Below are positions 1-6,908 of a stretch of 19,706 nucleotides of DNA, one piece after another. Each line of letters starts with the position of its first letter. The stretch's first letter is position 1. A program made the position numbers and the translations under genes. Source of the DNA: an uncultured Eubacteriales bacterium (GTDB lineage: Bacteria > Bacillota > Clostridia > Oscillospirales > Acutalibacteraceae); contig ONEU01000001.1 in NCBI GenBank assembly GCA_900316925.1, forward strand, positions 1 to 19,706, read 5' to 3'. A model generated the notes under the pieces. The model was not told the DNA's origin, did no database searches, and was given only the letters and a program-made list of their open reading frames with translations.

Positions 1-216
1 CTCAGCGCAGAGCCTGCGCGCCCGTGTCACGCTGTCGTTCGCTTACGCTCACTCTGTACGTTTAAGGCGAAACTGCCGTGTCGCTAACATCCGGCACGGC
101 ACAGCAGGGCTGTGATGGTTCTACCTCCGCCGCCACGCCCCTTGACGGGGCGCTTGCCGGCTGGTTTATCCAAGTTTTCAGGTACGGTTATTCTATGGAA
201 AGTACCCGTGCCTGCT
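1..216 (+). repeat. Dispersed structured repeat, copy A (cut by left edge)
   Basis: This stretch matches, in inverted orientation, the DNA at 5387-5600. The match runs from the GCGCAG(N)CTGCGC hairpin near base 5 to the CCCGTGCCT end of a hairpin at about 180-213, and most of it aligns with few gaps. Each copy holds several small palindromes, for example GCCCCTTGACGGGGC (139-153) and CACAGCAGGGCTGTG (100-114). No gene function is visible. A reading frame of about 50 codons stays open in both copies, but most base differences would change the residue, so I read it as non-coding. The left edge of the window falls inside the element, so its true outer end is not seen. Confidence 0.75.
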
Positions 217-318
217 GCATTGCAGTTGTAAACGAGGATAGTAATCGAAAGATTGGAAGTCAATCAGTCGTTGGTAATACGGGCCCGGCAGCTTGCTGAT
301 TGCTGCAAGGTTTATCCC

Positions 319-412
319 TCAGCGAATTTTGGAAAGGTGTCCGGGGAAAACCTTTTTTTCGCCAGAAAAAGGTTTTCCCTGGGAACTGGCAGGTCAAAAT
401 TGATTTCCGTGG
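319..412 (+). repeat. Dispersed hairpin-flanking box, copy 1 (upstream of tRNA promoter)
   Basis: Two conserved arms flank a variable hairpin. The left arm TCAGCGAATTTTGGAAAGG (319-337) is identical to the reverse complement of 12402-12420. The right arm (381-412, containing GGCAGGTCAAAAT and GATTTCCGTGG) matches the reverse complement of 12363 to about 12400 with two or three differences. Between them lies a 15-bp hairpin (343-357 with 366-380) with an 8-base loop that the second copy lacks; there the centre is a 14-bp perfect palindrome. The box ends 16 bases before the -35 of the tRNA promoter. Confidence 0.75.
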
Positions 413-428
413 TTTTTTTCGGAAACAC

Positions 429-457
429 TTGTCAAACGAAAAAAAGTATGATAGAAT
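429..457 (+). promoter_or_regulatory. Promoter for tRNA-Arg
   Basis: TTGTCA (429-434), a 17-base spacer and TAGAAT (452-457) form a sigma-A type promoter. The predicted start of transcription is about 20 bases before the tRNA. Confidence 0.7.
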
Positions 458-484
458 AGGATTGTTGCACCGGTTATTCTTTAT

Positions 485-558
485 CTGCCCGTAGCACAGC
501 TGGATAATGCATCAGACTCCGACTCTGAAGATCGAGGGTTCGAATCCCCCCGGGCAGG
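485..558 (+). tRNA. tRNA-Arg (anticodon CCG)
   Basis: A full cloverleaf can be drawn. The acceptor stem CTGCCCG (485-491) pairs with CGGGCAG (551-557); the D arm is 494-510; the anticodon stem TCAGA/TCTGA encloses the loop CTCCGAC (517-523), giving anticodon CCG at 519-521; the T loop is TTCGAAT (539-545). The discriminator is G at 558 and CCA is not encoded. One pair is mismatched in the D stem (C-A) and one in the T stem (A-C), so a covariance-model score may be modest. It decodes the arginine codon CGG. It has its own promoter and is followed by a terminator, so it is a single-gene unit. Confidence 0.88.
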
Positions 559-622
559 CTTCATGACGGTACATCCCACAAGCGGCAGCACCCTGCCGCA
601 GGACTCTTACCAAGACAAAAAA

Positions 623-657
623 CACGGTTACTGCTTTGTCAGTAACCGTGCTTTTTT
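623..657 (+). terminator. Terminator after tRNA-Arg (bidirectional)
   Basis: An 11-bp perfect stem, CACGGTTACTG with CAGTAACCGTG, is followed by six T on the + strand. A run of A precedes it, so it could also stop transcription on the - strand. It shares its stem core with the next hairpin and with those at 5387 and 10039. Confidence 0.85.
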
Positions 658-680
658 CTGCGTCCGGATATTCGTTCCGA

Positions 681-718
681 TATAAAAGCACGGTCACTCT
701 TCTGTGGGTGACCGTGCT
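681..718 (-). terminator. Terminator after the sirtuin gene
   Basis: An 11-bp stem (687-697 with 708-718, AGCACGGTCAC) is followed on the - strand by TTTATA. It lies 32 bases after the sirtuin stop and faces the tRNA terminator. Confidence 0.75.
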
Positions 719-750
719 CGTTTGCTTTTCCTGACCGCTCATCTCCGGAG

Positions 751-1452
751 TCAGGCAAAAACCGTGGCAATGGGATCCCGGATGATGACGTCCGCCTGGG
801 AATCAAAGGATGTCGGGGATTTGTTGATGAGAACGATCTTGCTGCCGTTGAAATACGTCAGGAACCCGGCTGCCGGATACACGTTCAGCGAGGTGCCGCC
901 GATAATCAGCAGATCGGCCTTGGCAATCGCTTTGACGGCATGATTAACGGTCTTGTCGTCAAGCCCTTCCTCATACAGCACCACATCCGGCTTGATGATC
1001 CCGCCGCAGGTGCAGCGAGGCACACCGGTCGATTCCGTGATGGCGCTCACATCATAGAATTTATGGCACTTCATACAATAGTTGCGCAGTACAGAGCCGT
1101 GAAGCTCATACACGGTCTTGCTGCCGGCCGCCTGGTGCAGACCGTCAATATTCTGCGTAATCACCGCCTTGAGCTTTCCCTGCTGCTCCAGCTCCGCCAG
1201 CGCCAGGTGGGCACGGTTCGGCTTTGCCCAGAGACAGAGCATCTTCTCCCGATAAAAATCATAGAACTCGGCTGTGTGAGTCATAAAAAACGAATGACTC
1301 AGCATGGTCTCGGGCGGATACTTGAACTTCTGATGGTACAGTCCGTCCACACTTCTGAAATCCGGGATACCGCTCTCCGTTGAGACGCCGGCACCGCCGA
1401 AAAATACCGCATAGCGGCTTTCCTCCAGGGCTTTTTTCAGCTCTTCATGCAT
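751..1452 (-). CDS. cobB: Sirtuin: NAD-dependent protein deacylase
   Basis: A 233-residue sirtuin that removes acyl groups from lysine using NAD, giving nicotinamide and O-acyl-ADP-ribose; cytoplasmic. Seen: the NAD-binding GAGVSTESGIPDFR (20-33), TQNIDGLH (99-106), the catalytic histidine in ELHGS (His118), four zinc cysteines (126, 129, 147, 149, as CxxC and CxC) and GTSLNVYPAAG (186-196). Every key residue is present and the length is normal for bacterial sirtuins. The frame stays open 46 codons upstream, but ATG at 1452 is chosen because AGGAGG lies just before it and the conserved fold starts about 15 residues later. It is monocistronic, with a terminator at 681-718. Whether it is a deacetylase, desuccinylase or other deacylase cannot be told from sequence. 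The symbol cobB is by family; npdA or srtN are equally used. Confidence 0.93.
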   Translation of the reverse strand: MHEELKKALEESRYAVFFGGAGVSTESGIPDFRSVDGLYHQKFKYPPETMLSHSFFMTHTAEFYDFYREKMLCLWAKPNRAHLALAELEQQGKLKAVITQNIDGLHQAAGSKTVYELHGSVLRNYCMKCHKFYDVSAITESTGVPRCTCGGIIKPDVVLYEEGLDDKTVNHAVKAIAKADLLIIGGTSLNVYPAAGFLTYFNGSKIVLINKSPTSFDSQADVIIRDPIATVFA

Positions 1453-1589
1453 GATGCTTCCTCCTTCTGTAAATCTGCTGCGGAACGTCGGGTAACGGGC
1501 GTCCCTGGTAATCTGCGGGCGCCTGCTGTCAGGACCGCCGGAACATCTGGTTGTGCCGGAGACAGCTCTCACGGCTGCCCCTCTTTGCA

Positions 1590-1625
1590 AATGACGGACA
1601 CAGCGATGATACTGTGTCCGTTGTC
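1590..1625 (-). terminator. Probable terminator after the foldase gene
   Basis: A 10-bp stem, ACGGACACAG (1594-1603) with CTGTGTCCGT (1612-1621), lies directly after the foldase stop. Its - strand tail is CATTTGC, a poor U-run, so termination may be weak. Confidence 0.5.
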
Positions 1626-1637
1626 ATTGTCATACAC

Positions 1638-3374
1638 TCATGCGGATTGTGAGGCTGCCTTACTGCTGTCGAAAGCCTGCTGGCTCTGGGCGGAGCTCTC
1701 CTTACCTGCACCGGAAGCCTGCTGGCTCTGGGCGGAGCTCTCCTTACCTGCGCCGGAAGCCTGCTGGCTCTGGGCGGAGCTCTCCTTACCTGCACCGGAA
1801 GCCTGCTGACTCTGGGCGGAGCTCTCTGCAGAGGATTCCTCCACCCCCTCTGATTCCTCAATGGTGTTCAGATATGCGTTGTCAAACTTGACCTCATACT
1901 TCTCCACGAGCTTTTTATAGTCTTCACTATAATCATTTTTCCTCATCACGGTATCCACCGACTTCTTCCAGACCTTGTCGCCGTTGCCGCTGAAATACAT
2001 GATGTGATAACCATAAGTCGTCTTGACGATATCGGTATCGCCTACCTTGCGGTTGCTGTCAAACAGCCAGTCATTAAACTCGGCCACCATGTCGCCCTCG
2101 CCCACGTTCGTATACAGGCCGCCGTTGGAGCTGGAACCGGGATCTTCACTGTACAGCTCAGCCAGGGCGGCAAAGCTGTCCTCGGTTGCGTCTCCGTGCT
2201 TCCACTCATTATAGATTTCCTCGGCACGCTTACGGGCCTCGGTTTCATTGCCGTTAAACTTGCTGCTGGTCACCAGGATGTGACGTACATTTTTATAGAG
2301 CGATTCATCACGATAGGCGGTTTTCGTCACCATGATGACCGTATAGGCAGTATCCCCCTCCAGAACCGTGGTATCAAGCGCTTCTCTCGAGGCATCAAAA
2401 ATCCACTTGCCGTCCGGTGACGTCACCTCATAGGCGTACTTCTTGATCTGTGCCGCTGCCACCTGATCGTCAATCAGCTTTGCCTCCTCAGCCTCCGTCA
2501 ACGTCTCTCCCTCCTGCTTCGGCAGCAGGTTCTTGTTGTTCTGATAGTATTTCTTCAGCTTGTCCTTGAACTGCTGGGCAGTCTTGCTGTTTGCCAGATC
2601 CTCCGCATAGGCCTTCGCCTTATCCTTCAGATCCTTGTTCACCTCTGCTACTGACGATTCTCCGTCGGCGGCACTGGCGAAGTTGAACTTGAAGCGCAGG
2701 AAATCCGCATACTGGTAGCTTGTCTTATTCTCCTGATAATACTTCTCATACTGCTCGTCGGTATACTGATAGCTGTTATAGAGCTTCTCGTAGTACCGGT
2801 TGGCAAGAGCCGTCATCTCAAGGTACTTGCTGATGCCCTCCGCCGTGACACCCTCGCCGAAATTCTTCTTGATATACTCGTCTTCACTCAGGCCTGCTGT
2901 CTTTGCAGCGGTCTTGATGGAGTTGACGGTTGTCTCCACACTTGCCTTATCCTCGTCATTCAGTTCAACGCCCTCTGCCTTTGCCGCCTCACACAGCACC
3001 AGCAGCTGTGACAGATACTGCTTGGTCATGTTCATAAAATAATCGTACCATGTCACCCCGTTGGTGGAATCATAATACTGCTCCTTCAGGCTCTTTGTGA
3101 CATCCAGTCCCTGATAAGCCGCATATTCCCTGTTGGCATTATAATAGTTATTGTAAAGGTACGAAACGATCTGCTTACTCAATGCATAGTTTGCCGACTG
3201 CACCACGATGTCATCCTTGAGCACACGCTTTTCCTCTGAGATACTGGTGGTGTTGGAGGACTGCTCCTCCTTCTCTGATTTTTTATTGAAAGCACCGCAG
3301 CCTGTCAGCATACCTGCCGCCATCACACCTGTCAGCAGAGCGGCAATGATCCTTTTTCTCAAAATACGCTGCAT
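1638..3374 (-). CDS. PpiC-type (parvulin) foldase lipoprotein, PrsA/SurA-like
   Basis: A 578-residue lipoprotein, probably anchored outside the membrane, where it would help exported proteins fold as a peptidyl-prolyl isomerase and chaperone. Seen: basic start, hydrophobic segment and lipobox LTGC with the lipidated Cys26; a long helical chaperone-like region (about 50-350); a parvulin domain at about 363-462 (VRHILV, SEDPGSSSNGG, TTYGYHIMYF); then a low-complexity tail. The tail (about 514-567) has three and a part copies of a 14-residue Ser/Ala/Gln/Gly unit. It is longer than typical Bacillus PrsA (about 290). ATG at 3374 has AAGGAG 9 bases upstream. It is transcribed alone from the promoter at 3460-3488. 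The parvulin assignment is firm; the client proteins are unknown. Confidence 0.88.
   Translation of the reverse strand: MQRILRKRIIAALLTGVMAAGMLTGCGAFNKKSEKEEQSSNTTSISEEKRVLKDDIVVQSANYALSKQIVSYLYNNYYNANREYAAYQGLDVTKSLKEQYYDSTNGVTWYDYFMNMTKQYLSQLLVLCEAAKAEGVELNDEDKASVETTVNSIKTAAKTAGLSEDEYIKKNFGEGVTAEGISKYLEMTALANRYYEKLYNSYQYTDEQYEKYYQENKTSYQYADFLRFKFNFASAADGESSVAEVNKDLKDKAKAYAEDLANSKTAQQFKDKLKKYYQNNKNLLPKQEGETLTEAEEAKLIDDQVAAAQIKKYAYEVTSPDGKWIFDASREALDTTVLEGDTAYTVIMVTKTAYRDESLYKNVRHILVTSSKFNGNETEARKRAEEIYNEWKHGDATEDSFAALAELYSEDPGSSSNGGLYTNVGEGDMVAEFNDWLFDSNRKVGDTDIVKTTYGYHIMYFSGNGDKVWKKSVDTVMRKNDYSEDYKKLVEKYEVKFDNAYLNTIEESEGVEESSAESSAQSQQASGAGKESSAQSQQASGAGKESSAQSQQASGAGKESSAQSQQAFDSSKAASQSA
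1675..1826 (-). repeat. 42-bp coding tandem repeat in the foldase tail
   Basis: Units start at 1675, 1717, 1759 and 1801; the last is partial. The three full units differ by about one base (GCACCGG or GCGCCGG), which suggests recent expansion. The period is a multiple of 3, so changes in copy number keep the frame and only alter tail length. Confidence 0.9.
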
Positions 3375-3459
3375 ATTATACCATCTCCTTTTTTCTTCTG
3401 AACCTTATCCATCCGCGGTATCCTGATACCGCCAAAAGTGTATAGAAGCCTTTCGCATT

Positions 3460-3488
3460 ATCATACCAAAAAAAAGCCAACAAGACAA
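3460..3488 (-). promoter_or_regulatory. Promoter for the foldase gene
   Basis: On the - strand TTGTCT (3488-3483), 17 bases, then TATGAT (3465-3460). This would give a leader of about 75-80 bases. Confidence 0.6.
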
Positions 3489-3599
3489 CACTTTTTCCAA
3501 AAAAAGCTGTATTCAACACAAAATTTCCTGCCCGCAGGCGTAAAATCGCCCATTTTATTTCTCTGGCGGCATAATAAAATTTATTTTGGCTCATAGGTA

Positions 3600-3627
3600 T
3601 TGACTTTTCGGCAGGTCATTATAAAAT
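3600..3627 (+). promoter_or_regulatory. Promoter for the MBL-fold gene
   Basis: TTGACT (3600-3605), a 16-base spacer and TAAAAT (3622-3627), upstream of the + strand gene at 3716. It is divergent from the foldase promoter; the rest of 3489-3599 shows no clear feature. Confidence 0.55.
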
Positions 3628-3715
3628 AGATGTTAGAATGGGTGTTTATCACCTGGCCTCAACAAACGCGGAACCATCGTCTATTAAAATAACCAACCGT
3701 CACATGGAGTACAAT

Positions 3716-4552
3716 ATGAAAAAACAAGCCCCTAAAATTGCCTCTGTCAGATACTTCCCCTGCGGGCAGGAGGAGTTTGACTTCACCGAGCTGTTCATCA
3801 ATTCCGAAGCCGGCAAACAGCAGCTCCCGGTAAACGTGCTCTTGGTGGAGCACCGCAAATTGGGTAATATGCTCATCAACACCGGCTGTGCCGAGACACT
3901 CAAAAAAAATCCGGCTCTCTATGCCAAATACAGGCTGAAGCATAAACTCGAATTTCACAAGAAGGACAGCATCATTGCACAGCTGGAACAGGAGAGCATT
4001 GATCCCGTGTGCATCAAGCGGGTTCTGCTCACCCACACCAGTCCCGAGTGCTGCGGCGCCCTGCCGCTGCTGCAGAAATACGAGCTGATCTCCAGCGCAC
4101 AGGTCATGTGCCTTATCAAGCTGGGCAGAATGGACGAGGATATGATGAAATCCACCATGCCGAAAAAATCCGTCCCGATCCTTGCCGCCGGCATCTACAA
4201 CGGCGATTCCCCTCTGAAACCCTATTTCAAGTGGGTGTTTGACGTCTTGGGAGACGGCTCTGTCCTGGGTGTTGACCTGCGCGGACACACCAAAGAAATG
4301 ATGGGCTTCTATTTCACCGAAAGCAAGCTGTTCTATGCCGCCGATGCCGCTGTGGACGAAAGCGTTCTGGAAGAAGGACTGGTTCCTTCCGAAAAGCTGC
4401 TGGAGCTGCAAGCCTATCCCGATGAGTATCTGTCTACCCTGACCACCCTTCGCAGGCTCCACCGGGAACAGCCCGATATCCGCTTTGTTTTCCTGCACTC
4501 AAAGAGCGTGTACGAAAAAAATGAAGATAACGATCAACCGTCCGCCCACTGA
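3716..4552 (+). CDS. Metallo-beta-lactamase-fold protein with eroded metal site
   Basis: A 278-residue protein that resembles the N-acyl-homoserine-lactonase branch of the MBL superfamily in layout. Seen: NMLINTGCAE (the strand that normally reads hLhDTG), LLTHTSPECCGALPLL where active enzymes have HxHxDHxGG, GVDLRGHTKEMMGF (the GHTpG position) and FYAADAAVD (the GDA position). The first metal-binding motif keeps only its first His: the second His, the Asp and the next His are replaced by S, E and C. It is therefore unlikely to bind two metals in the usual way. ATG at 3716 is chosen for GGAG six bases upstream; the frame is open 26 codons further, but without a good ribosome site. No signal peptide. 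It leads a two-gene unit with the membrane protein 24 bases downstream. Function unknown. Confidence 0.75.
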   Translation: MKKQAPKIASVRYFPCGQEEFDFTELFINSEAGKQQLPVNVLLVEHRKLGNMLINTGCAETLKKNPALYAKYRLKHKLEFHKKDSIIAQLEQESIDPVCIKRVLLTHTSPECCGALPLLQKYELISSAQVMCLIKLGRMDEDMMKSTMPKKSVPILAAGIYNGDSPLKPYFKWVFDVLGDGSVLGVDLRGHTKEMMGFYFTESKLFYAADAAVDESVLEEGLVPSEKLLELQAYPDEYLSTLTTLRRLHREQPDIRFVFLHSKSVYEKNEDNDQPSAH

Positions 4553-4576
4553 TGTAGGCGCACGCCGGAGAATACC

Positions 4577-5353
4577 ATGAAAACCTTCAAACAAATTTTC
4601 TTTACATCTATCGCCTGTCTGGCGGCCTGCTGCTGTATCCTGCACGTTTCCGCAGAAGAAGAAAACAGCGTGGAGCTTCCCGACATTGAATCGAGCTTCG
4701 GCGAAAGCTACCCGGAGGAACCGCCGGGGTCCTCCGACGAACCGGATTCCGAGCCGGTCGAGGACAGCAGTCTGCCTTCGGAAGACCCGTCAGAAGACCC
4801 CGAACCAAGTCCCGAAGAGCCTGAATCAAACGAACCTGAGTCTTCGGAGCCGGAGAGTGAGCCCGAACCGTCGGAACCGGAGGAGAGCAGTGAAGAGCCG
4901 TCGGAAGAATCCAGCGAGCCTGAATCCGAACCGGAACCGGACCCGTCAAGCCAGCCGGAAAGCCGTGAGGAAAGCTCCAAAGCCCCTCCCACGCTCCGCC
5001 GTGAGCCGTTCAGCTGGCTATCGGGCATCAAGACGGTCATTCCCGCCGACCGCCCCGGCTACATTTCGCCAAAGCAGCAATCGGAGATCGAATATTCGCA
5101 GCGGATGTATGAAGAGAGCCGTGCGGCGATCTCACAGGCAGACAAAGCCGACAGACATATTCTGAGCACCCCGCCGCTGCCCAGCAATGAGGTATCCGAG
5201 GATACCGCCTCCATTGCCGCCCGCAACGAAAGCAGTTCTTTCCTGATCGGCATCATCATCTGGTCGCTGATCGGCATTGTCATCACCCTGATTCTGATCT
5301 TCGTCCTCCGCGGCAACAAAACCATCTCTCCCTTCACCACCAAGAAGCATTAA
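4577..5353 (+). CDS. Ser/Glu/Pro-rich single-pass membrane surface protein
   Basis: I do not recognise a family. The 258-residue product has a signal peptide (1-26, hydrophobic core IACLAACCCILHVSA), a strongly acidic, low-complexity Ser/Glu/Pro stretch (about 27-138), a more ordinary segment (about 140-218) and one membrane helix (about 220-244, FLIGIIIWSLIGIVITLILI) with a short basic tail. The layout predicts a type I protein with an extended acidic stalk outside the cell. It lacks an LPXTG signal. GGAG lies 8 bases before ATG 4577. It follows the MBL-fold gene by 24 bases and ends before a terminator, so the two are probably one operon. The repeats of TCG/GAA/CCG codons make this DNA prone to length change. 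Confidence 0.7.
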   Translation: MKTFKQIFFTSIACLAACCCILHVSAEEENSVELPDIESSFGESYPEEPPGSSDEPDSEPVEDSSLPSEDPSEDPEPSPEEPESNEPESSEPESEPEPSEPEESSEEPSEESSEPESEPEPDPSSQPESREESSKAPPTLRREPFSWLSGIKTVIPADRPGYISPKQQSEIEYSQRMYEESRAAISQADKADRHILSTPPLPSNEVSEDTASIAARNESSSFLIGIIIWSLIGIVITLILIFVLRGNKTISPFTTKKH

Positions 5354-5386
5354 CACGATCTGCCGCATCCATCACTGCAAAGCAAT

Positions 5387-5429
5387 AGGCACGGGTACTC
5401 CCAGTAGAGTAACCGTGCCTTAAAATTTC
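5387..5429 (+). terminator. Terminator after the membrane protein gene
   Basis: A 14-bp stem with one mismatch (AGGCACGGGTACTC, 5387-5400, with 5407-5420) is followed by TAAAATTTC. It is also the outer end of dispersed repeat copy B. Confidence 0.65.
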
Positions 5430-5628
5430 AGTAAAACAGCCGTTAAGCGCCCCGTCAAGGGGCGTGTCGGCGGACGTAGAACAATCACAGCCCTGCTGTG
5501 CCGTGCCGGATGTGAGCGACACTGCACCACCCGCCTTAGACGTACAGAGTGAGCGTAAGCGAACGACAGCGTGACACGGGTGCGCAGGCTCTGCGCCGGT
5601 GACATGGGTGCGCAGACTCTGCGCCGGT
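5387..5628 (-). repeat. Dispersed structured repeat, copy B
   Basis: Inverted copy of the element at 1-216; the shared part is about 215 bases. Its inner end carries a 28-bp tandem duplication (5573-5600 and 5601-5628, two differences) holding the GCGCAGNCTCTGCGC hairpin. The element ends within the stop codon of the HD-GYP gene, so it fills almost the whole convergent gap 5354-5627. Copy A shows only one 28-bp unit before the window edge. Confidence 0.8.
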
Positions 5629-6908
5629 TAGTCGGCGTTGGATTGGGCGATGTTGGTGATCTGATCCTGGATGCGGAGAAAGGCGTCGGTGACAATGGGG
5701 TCGAACTTCTTGCCCCGCTGCTCCTTGATCATTTCAAAGACTTTGGAGGGCGGCATCGCTTCTTTGTAGATGCGTTTCGCCGCCAAAGCATCAAAGAAAT
5801 CCGCAATCGTCATAATACGGGCACATAGCGGAATCTCTTTGCCTTCAATGCCAAAGGGATAGCCGCTGCCGTCCCAACATTCGTGGTGATAGAGCGCTAC
5901 CGATTTCGCAATTTTCAGAAACTCTTCGTCTTCAATGTCCGCCATGGACTCCTCGATAATCTTCTTGCCGTTGACGGTGTGGTTCTGGATGGCTTTGAAC
6001 TCCTCCTTCGTCAGCTTCCCGGGCTTCAGAAGAATGGCATCTGGTACCGTGATCTTCCCGATATCATGCAGAGGTGCCGACAGGATGGTATCATGTACAT
6101 ACTGCGGCGTGAGCGTATCGGAAAAGTCCCCGGTGCGGGTCAGCTCCTCCACAAGCGCCTGTACATATTCCGTCGTGCGCTTGACGTGCTTGCCGGTGCT
6201 GCCGTCCCGCGCTTCAATGATATTCGCAAAACTGATGATGATCTGGTGCTGCATCCGCTCTATGGCGGCAATCTTCTCGTCTACACTGGTGTCCAGCATA
6301 CTGCGCTTATCGTCGATGGAATGCACTACCTTGCCGGTATAAACGGCCGACATCAGAAAGCTCATGGCACTGTTTACGATCAACAGTCCGGTGCAGATCT
6401 CATCCGGCAGTATCCGGGGCGGTATGTAGTTATTAAAAAATACCAGCAGGAATATAAATGTCAAAGCAGACACGCTGGCAATGCAGTTCTGTACGAACCT
6501 GATAACCTTGCCCTTCTTACTGATGAAGACCGAGAGGAAAATCAGGGGGATCATCAGATAATGGAAGCCCGGCTTCAGTCCGAAGAACGCTACACAACAG
6601 ATCTGGTGCAGATACAGCTCCAGGATGGTCAACAGGGTACAGGGCAGCCACGACCCCTTGAAATGCTTGAGCAGGATGACAAAAGTGGCATACAGAATCA
6701 CACCCAGTCCGTCAAGAATCACCATCACATTCTCACGGTAAATGGTGAACACGATCAGATATCCCGTGTGGAGTACCAGGCAGATCAGAAAAAACATATT
6801 CAGCGGCATGGTCAGGGAAGCATAGGCGGCATAATCCTTATCCTCATTATAAGAAGGGGTGCCGATGAAAAATTCGGACAGCTTGTTCTTTTGACGGTTC
6901 ATAGTCAT
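5628..6908 (-). CDS. Membrane HD-GYP domain protein (cyclic di-GMP phosphodiesterase)
   Basis: A 426-residue protein expected to hydrolyse cyclic di-GMP at the inner face of the membrane. Seen: about six hydrophobic segments between residues 33 and 190, a linker helix (about 200-225), then an HD-GYP domain with HDIGK (281-285), the conserved PGKLTKEEF (296-304), NHT (309-311), HHE (341-343) followed by DGSGYP (346-351) and ARIMTIADFFDAL (363-375). All the hallmark metal and GYP residues are kept, so activity is likely. ATG at 6908 is the only in-frame start after a stop codon immediately upstream. The GGGAGG ribosome site is 18 bases away, inside a short upstream reading frame. Single gene under the promoter at 6954-6982. 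The membrane domain probably senses a signal, which is not identified. Confidence 0.88.
   Translation of the reverse strand: MTMNRQKNKLSEFFIGTPSYNEDKDYAAYASLTMPLNMFFLICLVLHTGYLIVFTIYRENVMVILDGLGVILYATFVILLKHFKGSWLPCTLLTILELYLHQICCVAFFGLKPGFHYLMIPLIFLSVFISKKGKVIRFVQNCIASVSALTFIFLLVFFNNYIPPRILPDEICTGLLIVNSAMSFLMSAVYTGKVVHSIDDKRSMLDTSVDEKIAAIERMQHQIIISFANIIEARDGSTGKHVKRTTEYVQALVEELTRTGDFSDTLTPQYVHDTILSAPLHDIGKITVPDAILLKPGKLTKEEFKAIQNHTVNGKKIIEESMADIEDEEFLKIAKSVALYHHECWDGSGYPFGIEGKEIPLCARIMTIADFFDALAAKRIYKEAMPPSKVFEMIKEQRGKKFDPIVTDAFLRIQDQITNIAQSNAD

Noticed and set aside
78..299. Open frame of 50-70 codons kept in both copies of the dispersed repeat
   Set aside because: The two copies differ at many sites and most differences change the residue; there is no ribosome site and the start would be GTG. 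It looks like a by-product of a GC-rich structured repeat.
485..558. tRNA pseudogene, because of two mismatched pairs
   Set aside because: All arms, the anticodon loop, TTCGAAT loop and discriminator G are intact, and it has its own promoter and terminator, so it is more likely functional.
3376..3594. Open frame of 72 codons on the - strand upstream of the foldase gene
   Set aside because: It spans the foldase promoter and leader, has no convincing ribosome site and resembles nothing I know.
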